Source of the DNA: JAWKOK01 sp963765875
GTDB taxonomy: Bacteria; Chloroflexota; Anaerolineae; Caldilineales; Caldilineaceae
Reading direction: 5' to 3'
Length of the DNA stretch: 64,000 bases
Assembly: GCA_963765875.1 (NCBI GenBank)
Contig: CAVXYK010000010.1
Coordinates: 186,001 to 250,000, forward strand
Shown: one piece after another, positions 18,072 to 26,914 of the stretch
How positions within the stretch are numbered: the first letter of the stretch is position 1
Layout: every line of letters starts with the position of its first letter
Notes under the pieces: model-generated
Told to the model about the DNA's origin: nothing
What the model saw: only the letters and a program-made list of their open reading frames with translations
The model's database searches: none
Program-made: the position numbers and the translations under genes

Positions 18072-18968
18072 TCATGTGTCCGTGCGCGCCTCCACGCCGG
18101 CCAGATCCTCGATGATGGTGATGACGGCCGAGTGGTCCAGTTCGCCGCGGTCGGCGGCCATCAGCGCGTTGAAGAGCTGGTAGGCCACGCCGGTTGCCGG
18201 CAGCGGCACGTTCAGATTCTTGGCCGTCTCCATGATGATGTTCAGATCCTTGAAGTGGAAACGGCTCTTGAAGCCCGGTTCAAAGTTGCCCTCGATCAAC
18301 AGCGGCCCGCGCACGTCCATGACCCGTGTCTGGGCATAGCCGCCGCTGAGCACCTCGAGGATGATGGCCGGATCGACGCCTGCCTTGGCCCCCAGCACCA
18401 TGGCCTCGGCCATGCCCACAAAGTTGAGCGCCACCTGGATCTGGTTGCAGGCCTTGACCGTCTGCCCGGCCCCGTTGTCGCCGCAGAGCGTGACCGTGCC
18501 GCCCATGACCTCAAAGACCGGCTTGACCTCATCGAAGAGATCCTCGGGGCCGCCGACCATGATCGAGAGCGTTGCGCCCGCTGCCCCGGCCTCGCCGCCG
18601 CTGACCGGCGCATCCAGACAGCGCACGCCCTTCTCGCCCAGCGCCTCGGCCACCTTGATGGCGGTCGCCGGCGAGATGGTGCTCATGTCGGCGTAGATCA
18701 GTCCTTCACGCGCCGCCTCGATGATGCCGCCCTCGCCCAGCGCCACCTGCTCCACGTCGGGCGAATCGGGCACCATGCTGATGATCAGATCGCTGTTGGC
18801 CGCCACGTCCTTGCAGGAGGCTGCAGCCGTCGCGCCCTTGGCAACAACGGCGTCCACGGCCGCGGGCACAACATCATAGGCGACGACCTCATAGCCGGCG
18901 TCCAGCAGATGGCCAGCCATGTGCCTGCCCATGATCCCCAGTCCAATAAAGCCAATTCTCTGTTTCAT
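18072..18968 (-). CDS. garR: 2-hydroxy-3-oxopropionate (tartronate semialdehyde) reductase family
   Basis: A 298-residue beta-hydroxyacid dehydrogenase. The N-terminal Rossmann motif is RIGFIGLGIMGRHMAGHLL; the substrate loop DAPVSGGEAGA and the catalytic lysine region GAGQTVKACNQI are intact; then FHFKDLNIIMETAKNL. Family members reduce tartronate semialdehyde to glycerate or oxidise 3-hydroxyisobutyrate. Beside an enolase-superfamily dehydratase and a sugar importer, the glucarate/galactarate-type role is the better fit, but the symbol is a family-level choice. Confidence 0.85.
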   Translation of the reverse strand: MKQRIGFIGLGIMGRHMAGHLLDAGYEVVAYDVVPAAVDAVVAKGATAAASCKDVAANSDLIISMVPDSPDVEQVALGEGGIIEAAREGLIYADMSTISPATAIKVAEALGEKGVRCLDAPVSGGEAGAAGATLSIMVGGPEDLFDEVKPVFEVMGGTVTLCGDNGAGQTVKACNQIQVALNFVGMAEAMVLGAKAGVDPAIILEVLSGGYAQTRVMDVRGPLLIEGNFEPGFKSRFHFKDLNIIMETAKNLNVPLPATGVAYQLFNALMAADRGELDHSAVITIIEDLAGVEARTDT

Positions 18969-19019
18969 GATGGTTTCCTTTGTGGTGAGTTGGTTGTGTT
19001 GAATGTGAATGTCTTTTTT

Positions 19020-19262
19020 GTCACAGATGACTCTACTGCAAAAAGCCTTTTCTTGACACGAATGATCACGAATTTACACGAATTATGTCGTCACCCAAGA
19101 GAGATCATTCGTGATAATTCGTGCAAATTCGTGTCAGGATCCCTTTTTGCAGTGAGTCACAGATGGACACAGATGAAGAAAGGATGGGACACAGATAGCT
19201 CTGAATTCCTCCAACAGAATATTTATCTGTGAAAATCCATTTTCATCAGTGTCCATCTGTGA
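19020..19262. repeat. nested intergenic palindromes, copy 1
   Basis: A complex repeat. GTCACAGATGACTCTACTGC begins it; the inner arms ATTTACACGAATTA and TTCGTGATAATTCGTGCAAA pair; GGATCCCTTTTTGCAGTGA closes it. A second unit of CACAGATGGACACAGATG words follows and pairs with TCCATCTGTGAC near 19262. The first ~145 bp are repeated almost base for base at 23239-23385. Confidence 0.8.
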
Positions 19263-19292
19263 CAAATGCTCTGTTTCTCGATCCCGAAACCC

Positions 19293-20760
19293 CTACTGCG
19301 CGCCATCCAGCCGCTGTGGATAGGCCCGTCGCCAACCGCGATGGCCGAAGGTCGGATCAGTGGCCAGGCTCGGTGGTGTAGACGCGCTGATCGTGGTTGC
19401 CGTCGGTGACGGACTGCATGATGGATCTGGGTCAGCAATGTGTCCAGTTCGATGATACTTCTCCCAATGGGACGGGTCGCGCAAGTAGATTGTGCTGCTC
19501 TTCAGGATCGGTTCTCCATGTCAAAGAGCAGGACTTCGCCGGTGCTGTATTTGCTGAGCTTCCAGCGCCCTTCGAAGATCATCCAACCGCTGCTGGTGAC
19601 ACCGATACTGAACGGACGATGGCGCCGGTTCTCGATACCCAGATCGGGCAGCGGGATCGAGTCCAGGTAGCCGGGCAACGTCATGGCCGGCCAGGGCGAG
19701 TAAGGTGGCCGTCACATCGCCCAGCTCGACCAGGTCCGTACAGGTCCGGGCCTCGCCCATGCCCGGCGCGTGCACGATCAGCGGCACATGGATGCTGCCC
19801 TCGTAGAAGTCGCCCTTGCCGATCAGGTTGTGGTCACCCAGATGGTCGCCATGATCGCTGGCAAAGATGATGACCGTGTTCTCGTCGAGTCCCTCCTCTG
19901 CCAGCGTCGCCAAGATCTGGCCGACTTCGTAGTCGATCTGCTTGACCGACGCCGCATAGTGGGCGCGGATCTTGCGCTTGTCGGCCTCGCTGAAATCAGT
20001 GTAGTCGACGCCGTTCCAGGCGCCCTTGTTGCCGTCGATGCTTTCCTGGCGCAGCTTGGGCGCGTCGCCCGCGACTTCGGGGACGGCAGGCGGCATCGTT
20101 TCCGGGTCGAGCCCGTCCAGGAACTCCTCGTTGGGATCGTAGGGACAGTGGGGGCCGGGGAAGCCGACCATCATGGCAAAGGGGCGTTCGGAGCCGTAGT
20201 TGCGCAGAAAGCGGCAGGCCTCCTCGCCCACGTAGTGGTCGACGGACAGCTCCCACGGCAGCCGGTTGAGGATGGCGCCCTTGTTCTCGAAGTAGCCGTC
20301 ATGTTCGTTGCCGTGATACTTGCGCTCGCCATGCTCAACCAAGTGATGGTAGTACTCGTCGCGGACGTGGATCCAGCGCTTGTCCTCGGCGGCCACCCGG
20401 TACTGGAATCCATGGGTGATGTCCCACGGGTAGAAGTGCATCTTGCCGATGGCCGCGGTGTAATAGCCGTCTTCGGCTCAGCAGCTCAGGCCAGGTCCGG
20501 ATGCCGCAGTCGGCCAGATCCGGGCGCAGCCACTGGCCGTTGTCGGTCACGCCGTTCTTGATGGCATCGCGCCCGGTCAAGAGCAGGGCACGCGCCGGCA
20601 CGCAGATGGGTGAGACCGAGTAGGCGCGGGTGTAGCGCACGCCTCGCTCGGCAAGGCTGTCGATGTGGGGCGTCTCGACAAAGTCGGCCCCGTTGCAGCC
20701 GAGAAAGTCGTAGCGCAGCTGGTCGGGCATGATGAAGATGAGGTTGGGTTTATTGGCCAT
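19293..20760 (-). pseudogene. sulfatase (alkaline-phosphatase superfamily), frame-slipped
   Basis: About 490 codons. The N-terminus KPNLIFIMPDQLRYDFLGCN gives the metal-binding Asp. The activation site SPICVPARALLLTGR has the C-x-P-x-R core whose Cys is turned to formylglycine by a separate enzyme. Further on are KMHFYPWDITHGFQ, FPGPHCPYDPNEE and IIFASDHGDHLGDHNLIGKGDFYE, all typical. Slips near 20475 and 19690 and others close to 19500-19400 break the frame; the best supported end is near 19293. No signal peptide is seen. Likely removes sulfate from a sugar or aryl sulfate. Confidence 0.8.
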
Positions 20761-20898
20761 GGGTTTGCGTTCCTTGTAGATGGGGCTTATTCACCACAGA
20801 GGGCACGGAGACTACACAGAGGTTCACGGAGGAAAAACCTCCCTTCTTCTGTGATTAGCTGTCTCCTTGTGCGGCTGAGTAAGCATCTGTCGGTTGTG

Positions 20899-20987
20899 CG
20901 AAAAAGTGCCGGGGACTCAGGCAACAAAGCGAGTTAGTTTACCCTGATTTTGAGGTTTCAGCATCGGGAAGTCCCCGGCACTTTTCG
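20899..20987. repeat. inverted repeat with GTGCCGGGGACT arms
   Basis: Left arm 20899-20917 (CGAAAAAGTGCCGGGGACT) and right arm 20970-20987 are complementary apart from one extra A. Arms of this kind (AAGTGCCGGGGAC) are seen as dispersed repeats in several phyla. No transposase gene is next to it. It lies in the 20761-21171 gene-free interval. Confidence 0.75.
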
Positions 20988-21033
20988 TAACGACTTCCAG
21001 ACTTCTACTCAGTGTATCGTTAAGGGGACTATT

Positions 21034-21107
21034 GTCATTTCGAACGAAGTGAGAAATCTAACGCTCTCAGCGTCGAGATTCCTCTTCGCTTCGCTCATCG
21101 GAATGAC
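21034..21107. repeat. inverted repeat with GTCATTTCGA/GTCATTCCGA ends
   Basis: Left arm GTCATTTCGAACGAAGTGAG (from 21034) pairs imperfectly with the complement of 21076-21107 (GTCATTCCGATGAGCGAAGC). The arm words GAACGAAGTGAGAAATCT and GAGCGAAGCGAAGAGGAATCT are a very widespread short-repeat type in environmental bacteria. It is 47 bp inside the right part of the 20761-21171 interval. Confidence 0.7.
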
Positions 21108-21171
21108 AAAATTCTGGTTGACTGACTGCCAGGGCAATCTGGTATTTTGAATGCTGAATGGCATCGCCGCA

Positions 21172-22273
21172 CTATTCACCAGTCTCTGCTGGTTGAAACT
21201 CCAGCGCGATCGACGCCTTTTCCACACCGTTGATCACAATGGCGATCTCGTGGGGGCCGGGATAGTGTTTGCGCGTCGAGAGATCGGCAAAGGAGAGTTT
21301 GCGGGTGACGGCATGGATGCCCGGGGCCATTTCACCTTCAGCCGATCTGAAAGACCTTACGCGAGCACTTGCCGCGCGCCTTCATGTAGGTGACGATGAA
21401 CTCTTGCCGTAGCAGTTTCGCCTTGTCGCCATCGACGCACAGGTCATAGGAGAATCGAATCGAGTCGCCGATGTGCGGGCTGTTGTTGTCCAAAGTGAGA
21501 TTGCTCACGGAGACACCGGCCGGATCGCTGAAGCCGAACAGCACAAGCGCCTCCGTATTGCCGGCCTTGAGCAAGGTTCGACAGCCTCGTTTGGTGATCC
21601 AGTCGGTACGCGGCGAAAGACCTCGCCATCGTTCGCAAATGTCGAGCACGACTTGCGGGTTGTCCTTGGAAATGTCATTGAGATTGTTGGCCACACTCTT
21701 GCGCACATACTCCGATGCGTCGTCCTTGAGCGTCTCCAGAATCGGCAGGATCGGAGAAGGATCCTGCTTGAACGCAGGCAGAGCCATGGCCCAGGGCAGG
21801 CGTGGCCGGCAGCCTTCGCTGGAGAGACGGCGCAGGTGTTCGTTTTCACTCTTCGACCATGTGTATAGGTGGGACATTGCTCGCCCGGCATCAGCGTCGA
21901 TGAACGGCCGAACGGCAAACTCGGAGCTGCACAACAGCGTAAATTCGGCCAGGGCCGCCATGGAGGGATCCCACTGGTCGAGACCATAACATTCAACGTA
22001 ATCCGGGAAAACCATGGCATTGAAGCCACTGAATGCCGGGCCGACCCGGCGGAGGATGTCCAGGGCTTGCACATAGTCTGGCGGCAATGTGGCGTGCAGG
22101 CATAGGGTGACGTGACGCATCTTCTGTTTCAGCGCCATCGATGCGAAGTCATCTTCATGGATCAGGCGATTGAATTCAGCGGCGTCATAGGATGGTTCAA
22201 CAGCCTGGATGGCCGTTGCTAATGCCTGGATGAATTCGTCCGTGAAGAATCGGTCCTTGAGCTGATCGGCCAT
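21172..22273 (-). CDS. DNA alkylation repair protein, AlkC/AlkD HEAT-repeat type, one frame slip
   Basis: About 366 codons. Residues ~1-240 are helical repeats of the AlkC/AlkD glycosylase superfamily (DRFFTDEFIQALATAIQAV, DYVECYGLDQWDPSM, DDASEYVRKSVANNLNDISK). The rest (SNLTLDNNSPHIGDSIRFSY to KASIALEFQPAETGE) is an Ig-like domain as in AlkC, which flips out and removes 3-methyladenine-type lesions. A single slip near 21342 (after RKVFQI) moves the last ~57 codons to another frame, ending at the TAG at 21172-21174. A single gene read minus, with no operon partner. Confidence 0.82.
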
Positions 22274-22680
22274 GACAGTTTCACCTCAGGAGGAGCAATG
22301 GAATCTTGGAAAAGACACCTAAGTTTACCATGTGCCTTGATGCGGATACAATGCGTCTTTTCTAGGTGCATTTCACGCTGAAGGCGACAATTGCGCAACG
22401 CGTGCGACGACCCTGAAACAGACCCGTTTCTATCAAACATTCCTGTCCGTACAGTGGATTGCGGCTGACAGCATGGACTCTATCGAGACAGTATAATCGC
22501 TGTTGCCTGAGCGAGCCGGCCTGTTCTGAATCACGTCTTGGATTGACAAATTGCCAACCGCTCAATCGTCAGGTAGAGTCAGGATCAGCAGGCCAGATTT
22601 TCGTTTCGGGTGCAGGGGTGTTCCTTGCCTGCGTAAATAAAAACGAGCATTTAGCTCACTCACAAAAGGAGTACAACATA
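22274..22680. other. gene-free interval
   Basis: No credible gene or repeat is seen. A TATAAT at 22492-22497 lacks a convincing -35, and a TTGACA at 22543-22548 lacks a good -10. The last 15 bases hold the ribosome site of the DUF1269 gene. Confidence 0.5.
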
Positions 22681-23205
22681 GTGGCTACCATTTCAGTATT
22701 GAAGTTCCATTCAGCAGAGGGCGCCAAACAGGCGCTAACCACGGTTCAAAGCTTGGCCAAGCAGCAGTTGATCACGTTGCAGGATGCGGCCATCGTGACC
22801 TGGCCCGAAAACAAGAAGAAGCCCAAGACCGAGCAGCTTCAAAATATGGCCGGTGTCGGCGCATTGGGCGGCGCTTTCTGGGGCATGCTCTTCGGCCTCA
22901 TCTTTCTCGTCCCCTTCCTGGGCGCGGCCATCGGCGCAGGTATGGGTGCGCTGATGGGCTCGATGACTGATGTGGGCATTGACGACGACTTCATCAAGAG
23001 CGTGCAGACCAACGTCACCAAGGGTACGTCGGCCCTCTTCCTGATGACCAGTGACGCCACCCTGGACAAGGTTGCCGAGCAGATGAAACAGTACGATTTC
23101 GAGATCATCACCACCAACCTCTCCCATGAGCAAGAAGACGCGCTGCGCGCCGCCTTTGGCGACGAGGACGAAGAAGAAAACGCTGATGAGGCCGCCCAGG
23201 CCTAG
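22681..23205 (+). CDS. DUF1269 family membrane protein
   Basis: A 174-residue protein with an N-terminal soluble domain (ISVLKFHSAEGAKQALTTV ... AAIVTWPENKKKPKTEQ), a Gly/Ala-rich double membrane segment (residues ~60-100, GVGALGGAFWGMLFGLIFLV and GAAIGAGMGALMG) and a second soluble part (SALFLMTSDATLDKVAEQM) with an acidic tail. GTG at 22681 follows AAGGAG at 22666-22671. DUF1269 proteins are conserved but uncharacterised; a stress role has been suggested for relatives. Stands alone. Confidence 0.85.
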   Translation: MATISVLKFHSAEGAKQALTTVQSLAKQQLITLQDAAIVTWPENKKKPKTEQLQNMAGVGALGGAFWGMLFGLIFLVPFLGAAIGAGMGALMGSMTDVGIDDDFIKSVQTNVTKGTSALFLMTSDATLDKVAEQMKQYDFEIITTNLSHEQEDALRAAFGDEDEEENADEAAQA

Positions 23206-23238
23206 GCGATGATTTCAGGTTGAAAATCAGCGGTTTTT

Positions 23239-23460
23239 GTCACAGATGACTCTACTGCAAAAAGCCTTTTCTTGACACGAATGGTCACGAATTTACACGA
23301 ATTATGTCGTCACCCAGAGAGAACATTCGTGATAATTCGTGTAAATTCGTGTCAGGATCCCTTTTTGCAGTGGAGTCACAGATGGACACTGATAAGGAAT
23401 TGATTTCCACGGATATTTTCGGTGGTTCATCTTCTTTCGTCTGTGAAAATCTGTGGCAAA
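23239..23460. repeat. nested intergenic palindromes, copy 2
   Basis: The first ~145 bp are a near-identical copy of 19020-19165, including GATGACTCTACTGCAAAAAG, the CACGAATTATGTCGTCACCC centre and GGATCCCTTTTTGCAGTG. A unit with CACAGATGGACACTGATAAG and TCTGTGAAAATCTGTGGC follows. It fills nearly all of the 23206-23537 interval. Confidence 0.8.
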
Positions 23461-23537
23461 AACCAGCAGCGACGACGTAAAATCTATCCCCCGACATCGT
23501 ATGAGTCCTCTATGCACCACCATGGAGCAAACCACCC

Positions 23538-24209
23538 ATGAGCAAGCGAATGGCGCTGATCCACACCGGCAGCTTTCTCGTTCCCGCTTTTGCAGAGATC
23601 TGTCGGGCGGTTATGCCTGATGTAAACATTTTCAATATTGTGGATGATAGCCTCATCCAGGACACGATTACAGCAAACAAACTGACGCCGCGCACATCAC
23701 GCAGACTAGCCGGCTATATCGAAGCTGCGGAGGATGCAGGAGCAGACGTGATCTTGGTGACCTGTTCGTCCGTAGGCCCCGCAGTTGAAGCCGCCCGTCC
23801 CTTTGCAGAGGTTCCAGTGCTTCGTATTGATGAAGCGATGGCCGACGAGGCCGTGAGACGAGCATCCAAGATCGGCGTGATCGCAACGCTCTCCACGACG
23901 CTTGAGCCCACCAGCGCATTGATCCAAGCAAGGGCCGAGGCCCAGGGCCATGATATCGTGGTCACGACCCATCTCTGTTCAGGGGCCTTTGAAGCGGTTT
24001 CCATCGGCGATTCTGTTACGCATGATCGCATTGTCCGTGAAGGTTTGATGGAGCTGATGAATCAGGTGGAGATAATTGTGCTGGCTCAGGCGTCAATGGC
24101 GCGCGTCGTTGATACGCTAAGCGAAGAAGAGAAAAAAGTACCGATCCTCTCGAGCCCCCAACTCGGCATCGAGGCGGCCAAAGCGGTAATCGACGGGCTC
24201 CCCGGCTGA
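23538..24209 (+). CDS. Asp/Glu/hydantoin racemase family protein
   Basis: A 223-residue protein of the aspartate/glutamate racemase superfamily. Two Cys-containing loops expected for the two-base mechanism are visible: DVILVTCSSVGPAVE (Cys near 76) and TTHLCSGAFEAV (near 152). SKIGVIATLSTTLEPT and ILSSPQLGIEAAKAV are typical of the branch found in sugar operons, whose true substrates are not settled. It lies 140 bp before the GH95 gene on the same strand. Confidence 0.8.
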   Translation: MSKRMALIHTGSFLVPAFAEICRAVMPDVNIFNIVDDSLIQDTITANKLTPRTSRRLAGYIEAAEDAGADVILVTCSSVGPAVEAARPFAEVPVLRIDEAMADEAVRRASKIGVIATLSTTLEPTSALIQARAEAQGHDIVVTTHLCSGAFEAVSIGDSVTHDRIVREGLMELMNQVEIIVLAQASMARVVDTLSEEEKKVPILSSPQLGIEAAKAVIDGLPG

Positions 24210-24351
24210 GAGCCGCTGCTCCCACAGACCGACAATCAATTGCTCGGCGTCTCCTCAAGAACCCCTTTCTTGTGGTTGCGCGACCGCTGCTAAGTCTTGT
24301 ACCATCACTGCAATCAACTCCAACCGGATCTTATCGGAGAACACATGAGTG

Positions 24352-26706
24352 ATGGACAACGAGTTTTCGACTCCGAATACTACGCACTTGATTGGCCCGG
24401 ACACCCTCTGGTACCGTCAATCTGCTTCGCGCTGGGCCAAGGCGCTGCCCATCGGCAACGGGCGCATCGGCGGCATGGTCTTCGGCGGCGTAGACTCGGA
24501 ATCGATCCTGCTCTCCGAGGCGACCTGCTGGTCTGGAGAGCCTTTAGAGACCAACAACCGTGAAGGCGCTGCCGACAGGATCCCTGCCATCCGAGCGGCG
24601 CTCTTGCGCGGCGAATACGCTGCCGCCCACGATGCTATCGGCTCTATCATTGGCGAAAAGCAGAACTACGGCGCCAATCTCCCCGCAGGCGGCCTGTCCA
24701 TCGTTTTCGATGTTGAAGACGCTGCCCCCCAGGCCGTGAACGACTATTGTCGCCAACTGAATCTCGACCAGGCATTGACGACAACCTCATACCGCGTCGG
24801 CGAGACTGCATTCCACCGAGAGAGCTTCGTCTCTCATCCGCATCAGGTCCTGGCGCTGCGAATGTGGGCCGACACGGCCCAGGCGCTCTCCTTCGGCGTA
24901 TCGCTCGATAGCGGTCAGAACCCGTCGAGCGTGTGCATGTGCGCCAGCGGTGACCTGCTCCTGCAAGGCCAGGCCCATGAGTCAATCCACAGCGACGGGC
25001 GAACGGGCGTGAGCTATGCCATCCGGCTGCGCTGCCTCCTTGAGGACGGCTCCCTTGTGGCTGAAAAACAGCGGCTACAGGTCAAGCAAGCCAATGCCGT
25101 GACCGTGCTAGTCGCAATCGCCACAACGTTCACCGGCGATGATCCGACGCCGCGTACGCTGGCGCAAATCGACGCCGCTGCATGCTGCGTCTACGAAGAG
25201 CTCTTGGCCGCCCACATCCGCGATCACCGTGCACTCTACAGCCGGGTCCGGCTCGACCTGGGGCAGTCGCGTTCGCAACAGATTCCCACAGACGAACGTC
25301 TTCAGGCGCTAAGACGTGGCCACGAAGATCCGGCATTGGACGCGCTCATGTTTCACTATGGCCGCTATTTGCTGATTGCCAGTTCGCGCAACGATTCACC
25401 GCTGCCTGCCCACCTGCAAGGAGCCTGGAACGACAATGTCGCATGCCGCATCGGCTGGACCTGCGACATGCACCTCGACATCAATACACAGATGAACTAC
25501 TGGCCGGCTGAGGTCACCAATCTCAGCGAGTGCAGCCTGCCGCTCTTCGATTGGATTGAGCGGACCCTGGCCCCTTCAGGTCGAGATACAGCGCGCACCA
25601 CCTATAGTCTGGACGGATGGGTCGCGCATATCGTTTCTAACGCCTGGGGCTTCTCTGCACCCGGCTGGAGCACGCGTTGGGGCCTGCACCCCACCGGCGG
25701 GGCTTGGGTTGCCATGCACCTCTGGGACCACTACTGCTTCACCGGTGACCAGGCGTTCTTAGCGGAGCGCGCCTATCCGCTGCTGCGCGAAGCCGCCCAA
25801 TTCTTCATGGGATATCTGACGCTTGATGCCGAGCGTGGCTACCTGCTCTCCGGCCCTTCCTGCTCGCCCGAGAATGTCTTTGCGGTCGACGGTGAAGCGT
25901 TCTCGAACAGCATGGGGAATACCTGCGACACGGTGCTGATTCGTGCATTGTTTGAAGCATGTATCGCCGGCGGCCAAGCCGTGAATGAGTGTGAAGCGTT
26001 CCTGTCAGACCTTAGAGCTTCTCTAGCCCAATTGCCGCCGTTCCAGATCGGTGCGCACGGTCAGCTTCAGGAATGGCTTGTCGATTATCCGGAACCCGAT
26101 CTGCACCACCGACACACGAGCCATCTATTGTCGCTCTTTCCTTTCGGACAGATTTGCCCAGAGCGGACGCCGGACCTGGCTGCCGCCGCGCAAATCACCA
26201 TCGATCGACGGACCACGCCTGAAGCGGCCTGGGAGGATACCGGTTGGGCACGATCACTCCTGATTCTCTACGCCGTGCGGCTGCGCAACGGTGATGCAGC
26301 CGCACGACACATCAACGCCATGCAACGTACGCTCGCTGACACTAACTTGATGGTCTTCCATCCGGCAGTCGCCGGCGCAGCCAGCGATGTCTACGAGCTG
26401 GACGGGAACACGGGTCTAACTACCGGAATCGCCGAAATGCTCTTGCAGAGCCACGCCGGCGTCATCCATCTCTTGCCCGCTCTGCCGTCAAGCTGGCCGA
26501 CTGGCGCAGTCGAAGGGCTCTGTGCCCGAGGCGGCCTCATCGTAGCGATTAGATGGCAAAACGGAGCGCTTGTCGACGCAACGATCGTGTCGCAGACTGG
26601 AGCAATATGCCGCATACGGTACCGTGATTCGCTGGTCGAGGTCGCCATTCCAGCGGATGAGACATTCCGTTTTAACCACGCATGGTTTGATCAGGGAATC
26701 GTATGA
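24352..26706 (+). CDS. glycoside hydrolase family 95 (alpha-L-fucosidase/galactosidase type)
   Basis: A protein of about 784 residues, the full length for GH95. The N-terminal beta-domain has KALPIGNGRIGGMVFGG and LSEATCWSGEP. The catalytic (alpha/alpha)6 barrel has DINTQMNYWPAEVTNLSEC, with the conserved Asn residues, and GPSCSPENVF. The general-acid Glu region is LQEWLVDYPEPDLHHRHTSH, and VYELDGNTGLTTGIAEML corresponds to the conserved Asp-Gly-Asn. No signal peptide is seen, so it probably acts in the cytoplasm on imported fucosylated oligosaccharide. ATG at 24352 is preferred; a nearby ATG at 24345 is in another frame. Confidence 0.9.
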   Translation: MDNEFSTPNTTHLIGPDTLWYRQSASRWAKALPIGNGRIGGMVFGGVDSESILLSEATCWSGEPLETNNREGAADRIPAIRAALLRGEYAAAHDAIGSIIGEKQNYGANLPAGGLSIVFDVEDAAPQAVNDYCRQLNLDQALTTTSYRVGETAFHRESFVSHPHQVLALRMWADTAQALSFGVSLDSGQNPSSVCMCASGDLLLQGQAHESIHSDGRTGVSYAIRLRCLLEDGSLVAEKQRLQVKQANAVTVLVAIATTFTGDDPTPRTLAQIDAAACCVYEELLAAHIRDHRALYSRVRLDLGQSRSQQIPTDERLQALRRGHEDPALDALMFHYGRYLLIASSRNDSPLPAHLQGAWNDNVACRIGWTCDMHLDINTQMNYWPAEVTNLSECSLPLFDWIERTLAPSGRDTARTTYSLDGWVAHIVSNAWGFSAPGWSTRWGLHPTGGAWVAMHLWDHYCFTGDQAFLAERAYPLLREAAQFFMGYLTLDAERGYLLSGPSCSPENVFAVDGEAFSNSMGNTCDTVLIRALFEACIAGGQAVNECEAFLSDLRASLAQLPPFQIGAHGQLQEWLVDYPEPDLHHRHTSHLLSLFPFGQICPERTPDLAAAAQITIDRRTTPEAAWEDTGWARSLLILYAVRLRNGDAAARHINAMQRTLADTNLMVFHPAVAGAASDVYELDGNTGLTTGIAEMLLQSHAGVIHLLPALPSSWPTGAVEGLCARGGLIVAIRWQNGALVDATIVSQTGAICRIRYRDSLVEVAIPADETFRFNHAWFDQGIV

Positions 26707-26708
26707 TT

Positions 26709-26853
26709 CTAGGAGGTTGTCGGAGTGACACTCAGTAGAACGCGGATGACGCGGATTTGGCTGATATGCGCGGATAAAGCAGAAAAATCCGGCTTTTTTC
26801 CGCTACATCCGCACAATCCGCGTTCTATCCTTTCTCTCTCCGACAGCCCCTAG
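26709..26853. repeat. nested intergenic inverted repeat (CGCGGAT family)
   Basis: Outer arms CTAGGAGGTTGTCGGAG (26709-26725) and CTCCGACAGCCCCTAG (26838-26853) enclose an inner pair starting TAGAACGCGGATGACGCGG (26736) and ending AATCCGCGTTCTA (26827). It lies between two plus-strand glycosidase genes. Confidence 0.75.
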
Positions 26854-26914
26854 GCACAGTGAGCGCCTGTAAAATGACAAAGCACGACAAATCCAAATCA
26901 GATCGGAGCCTTCA

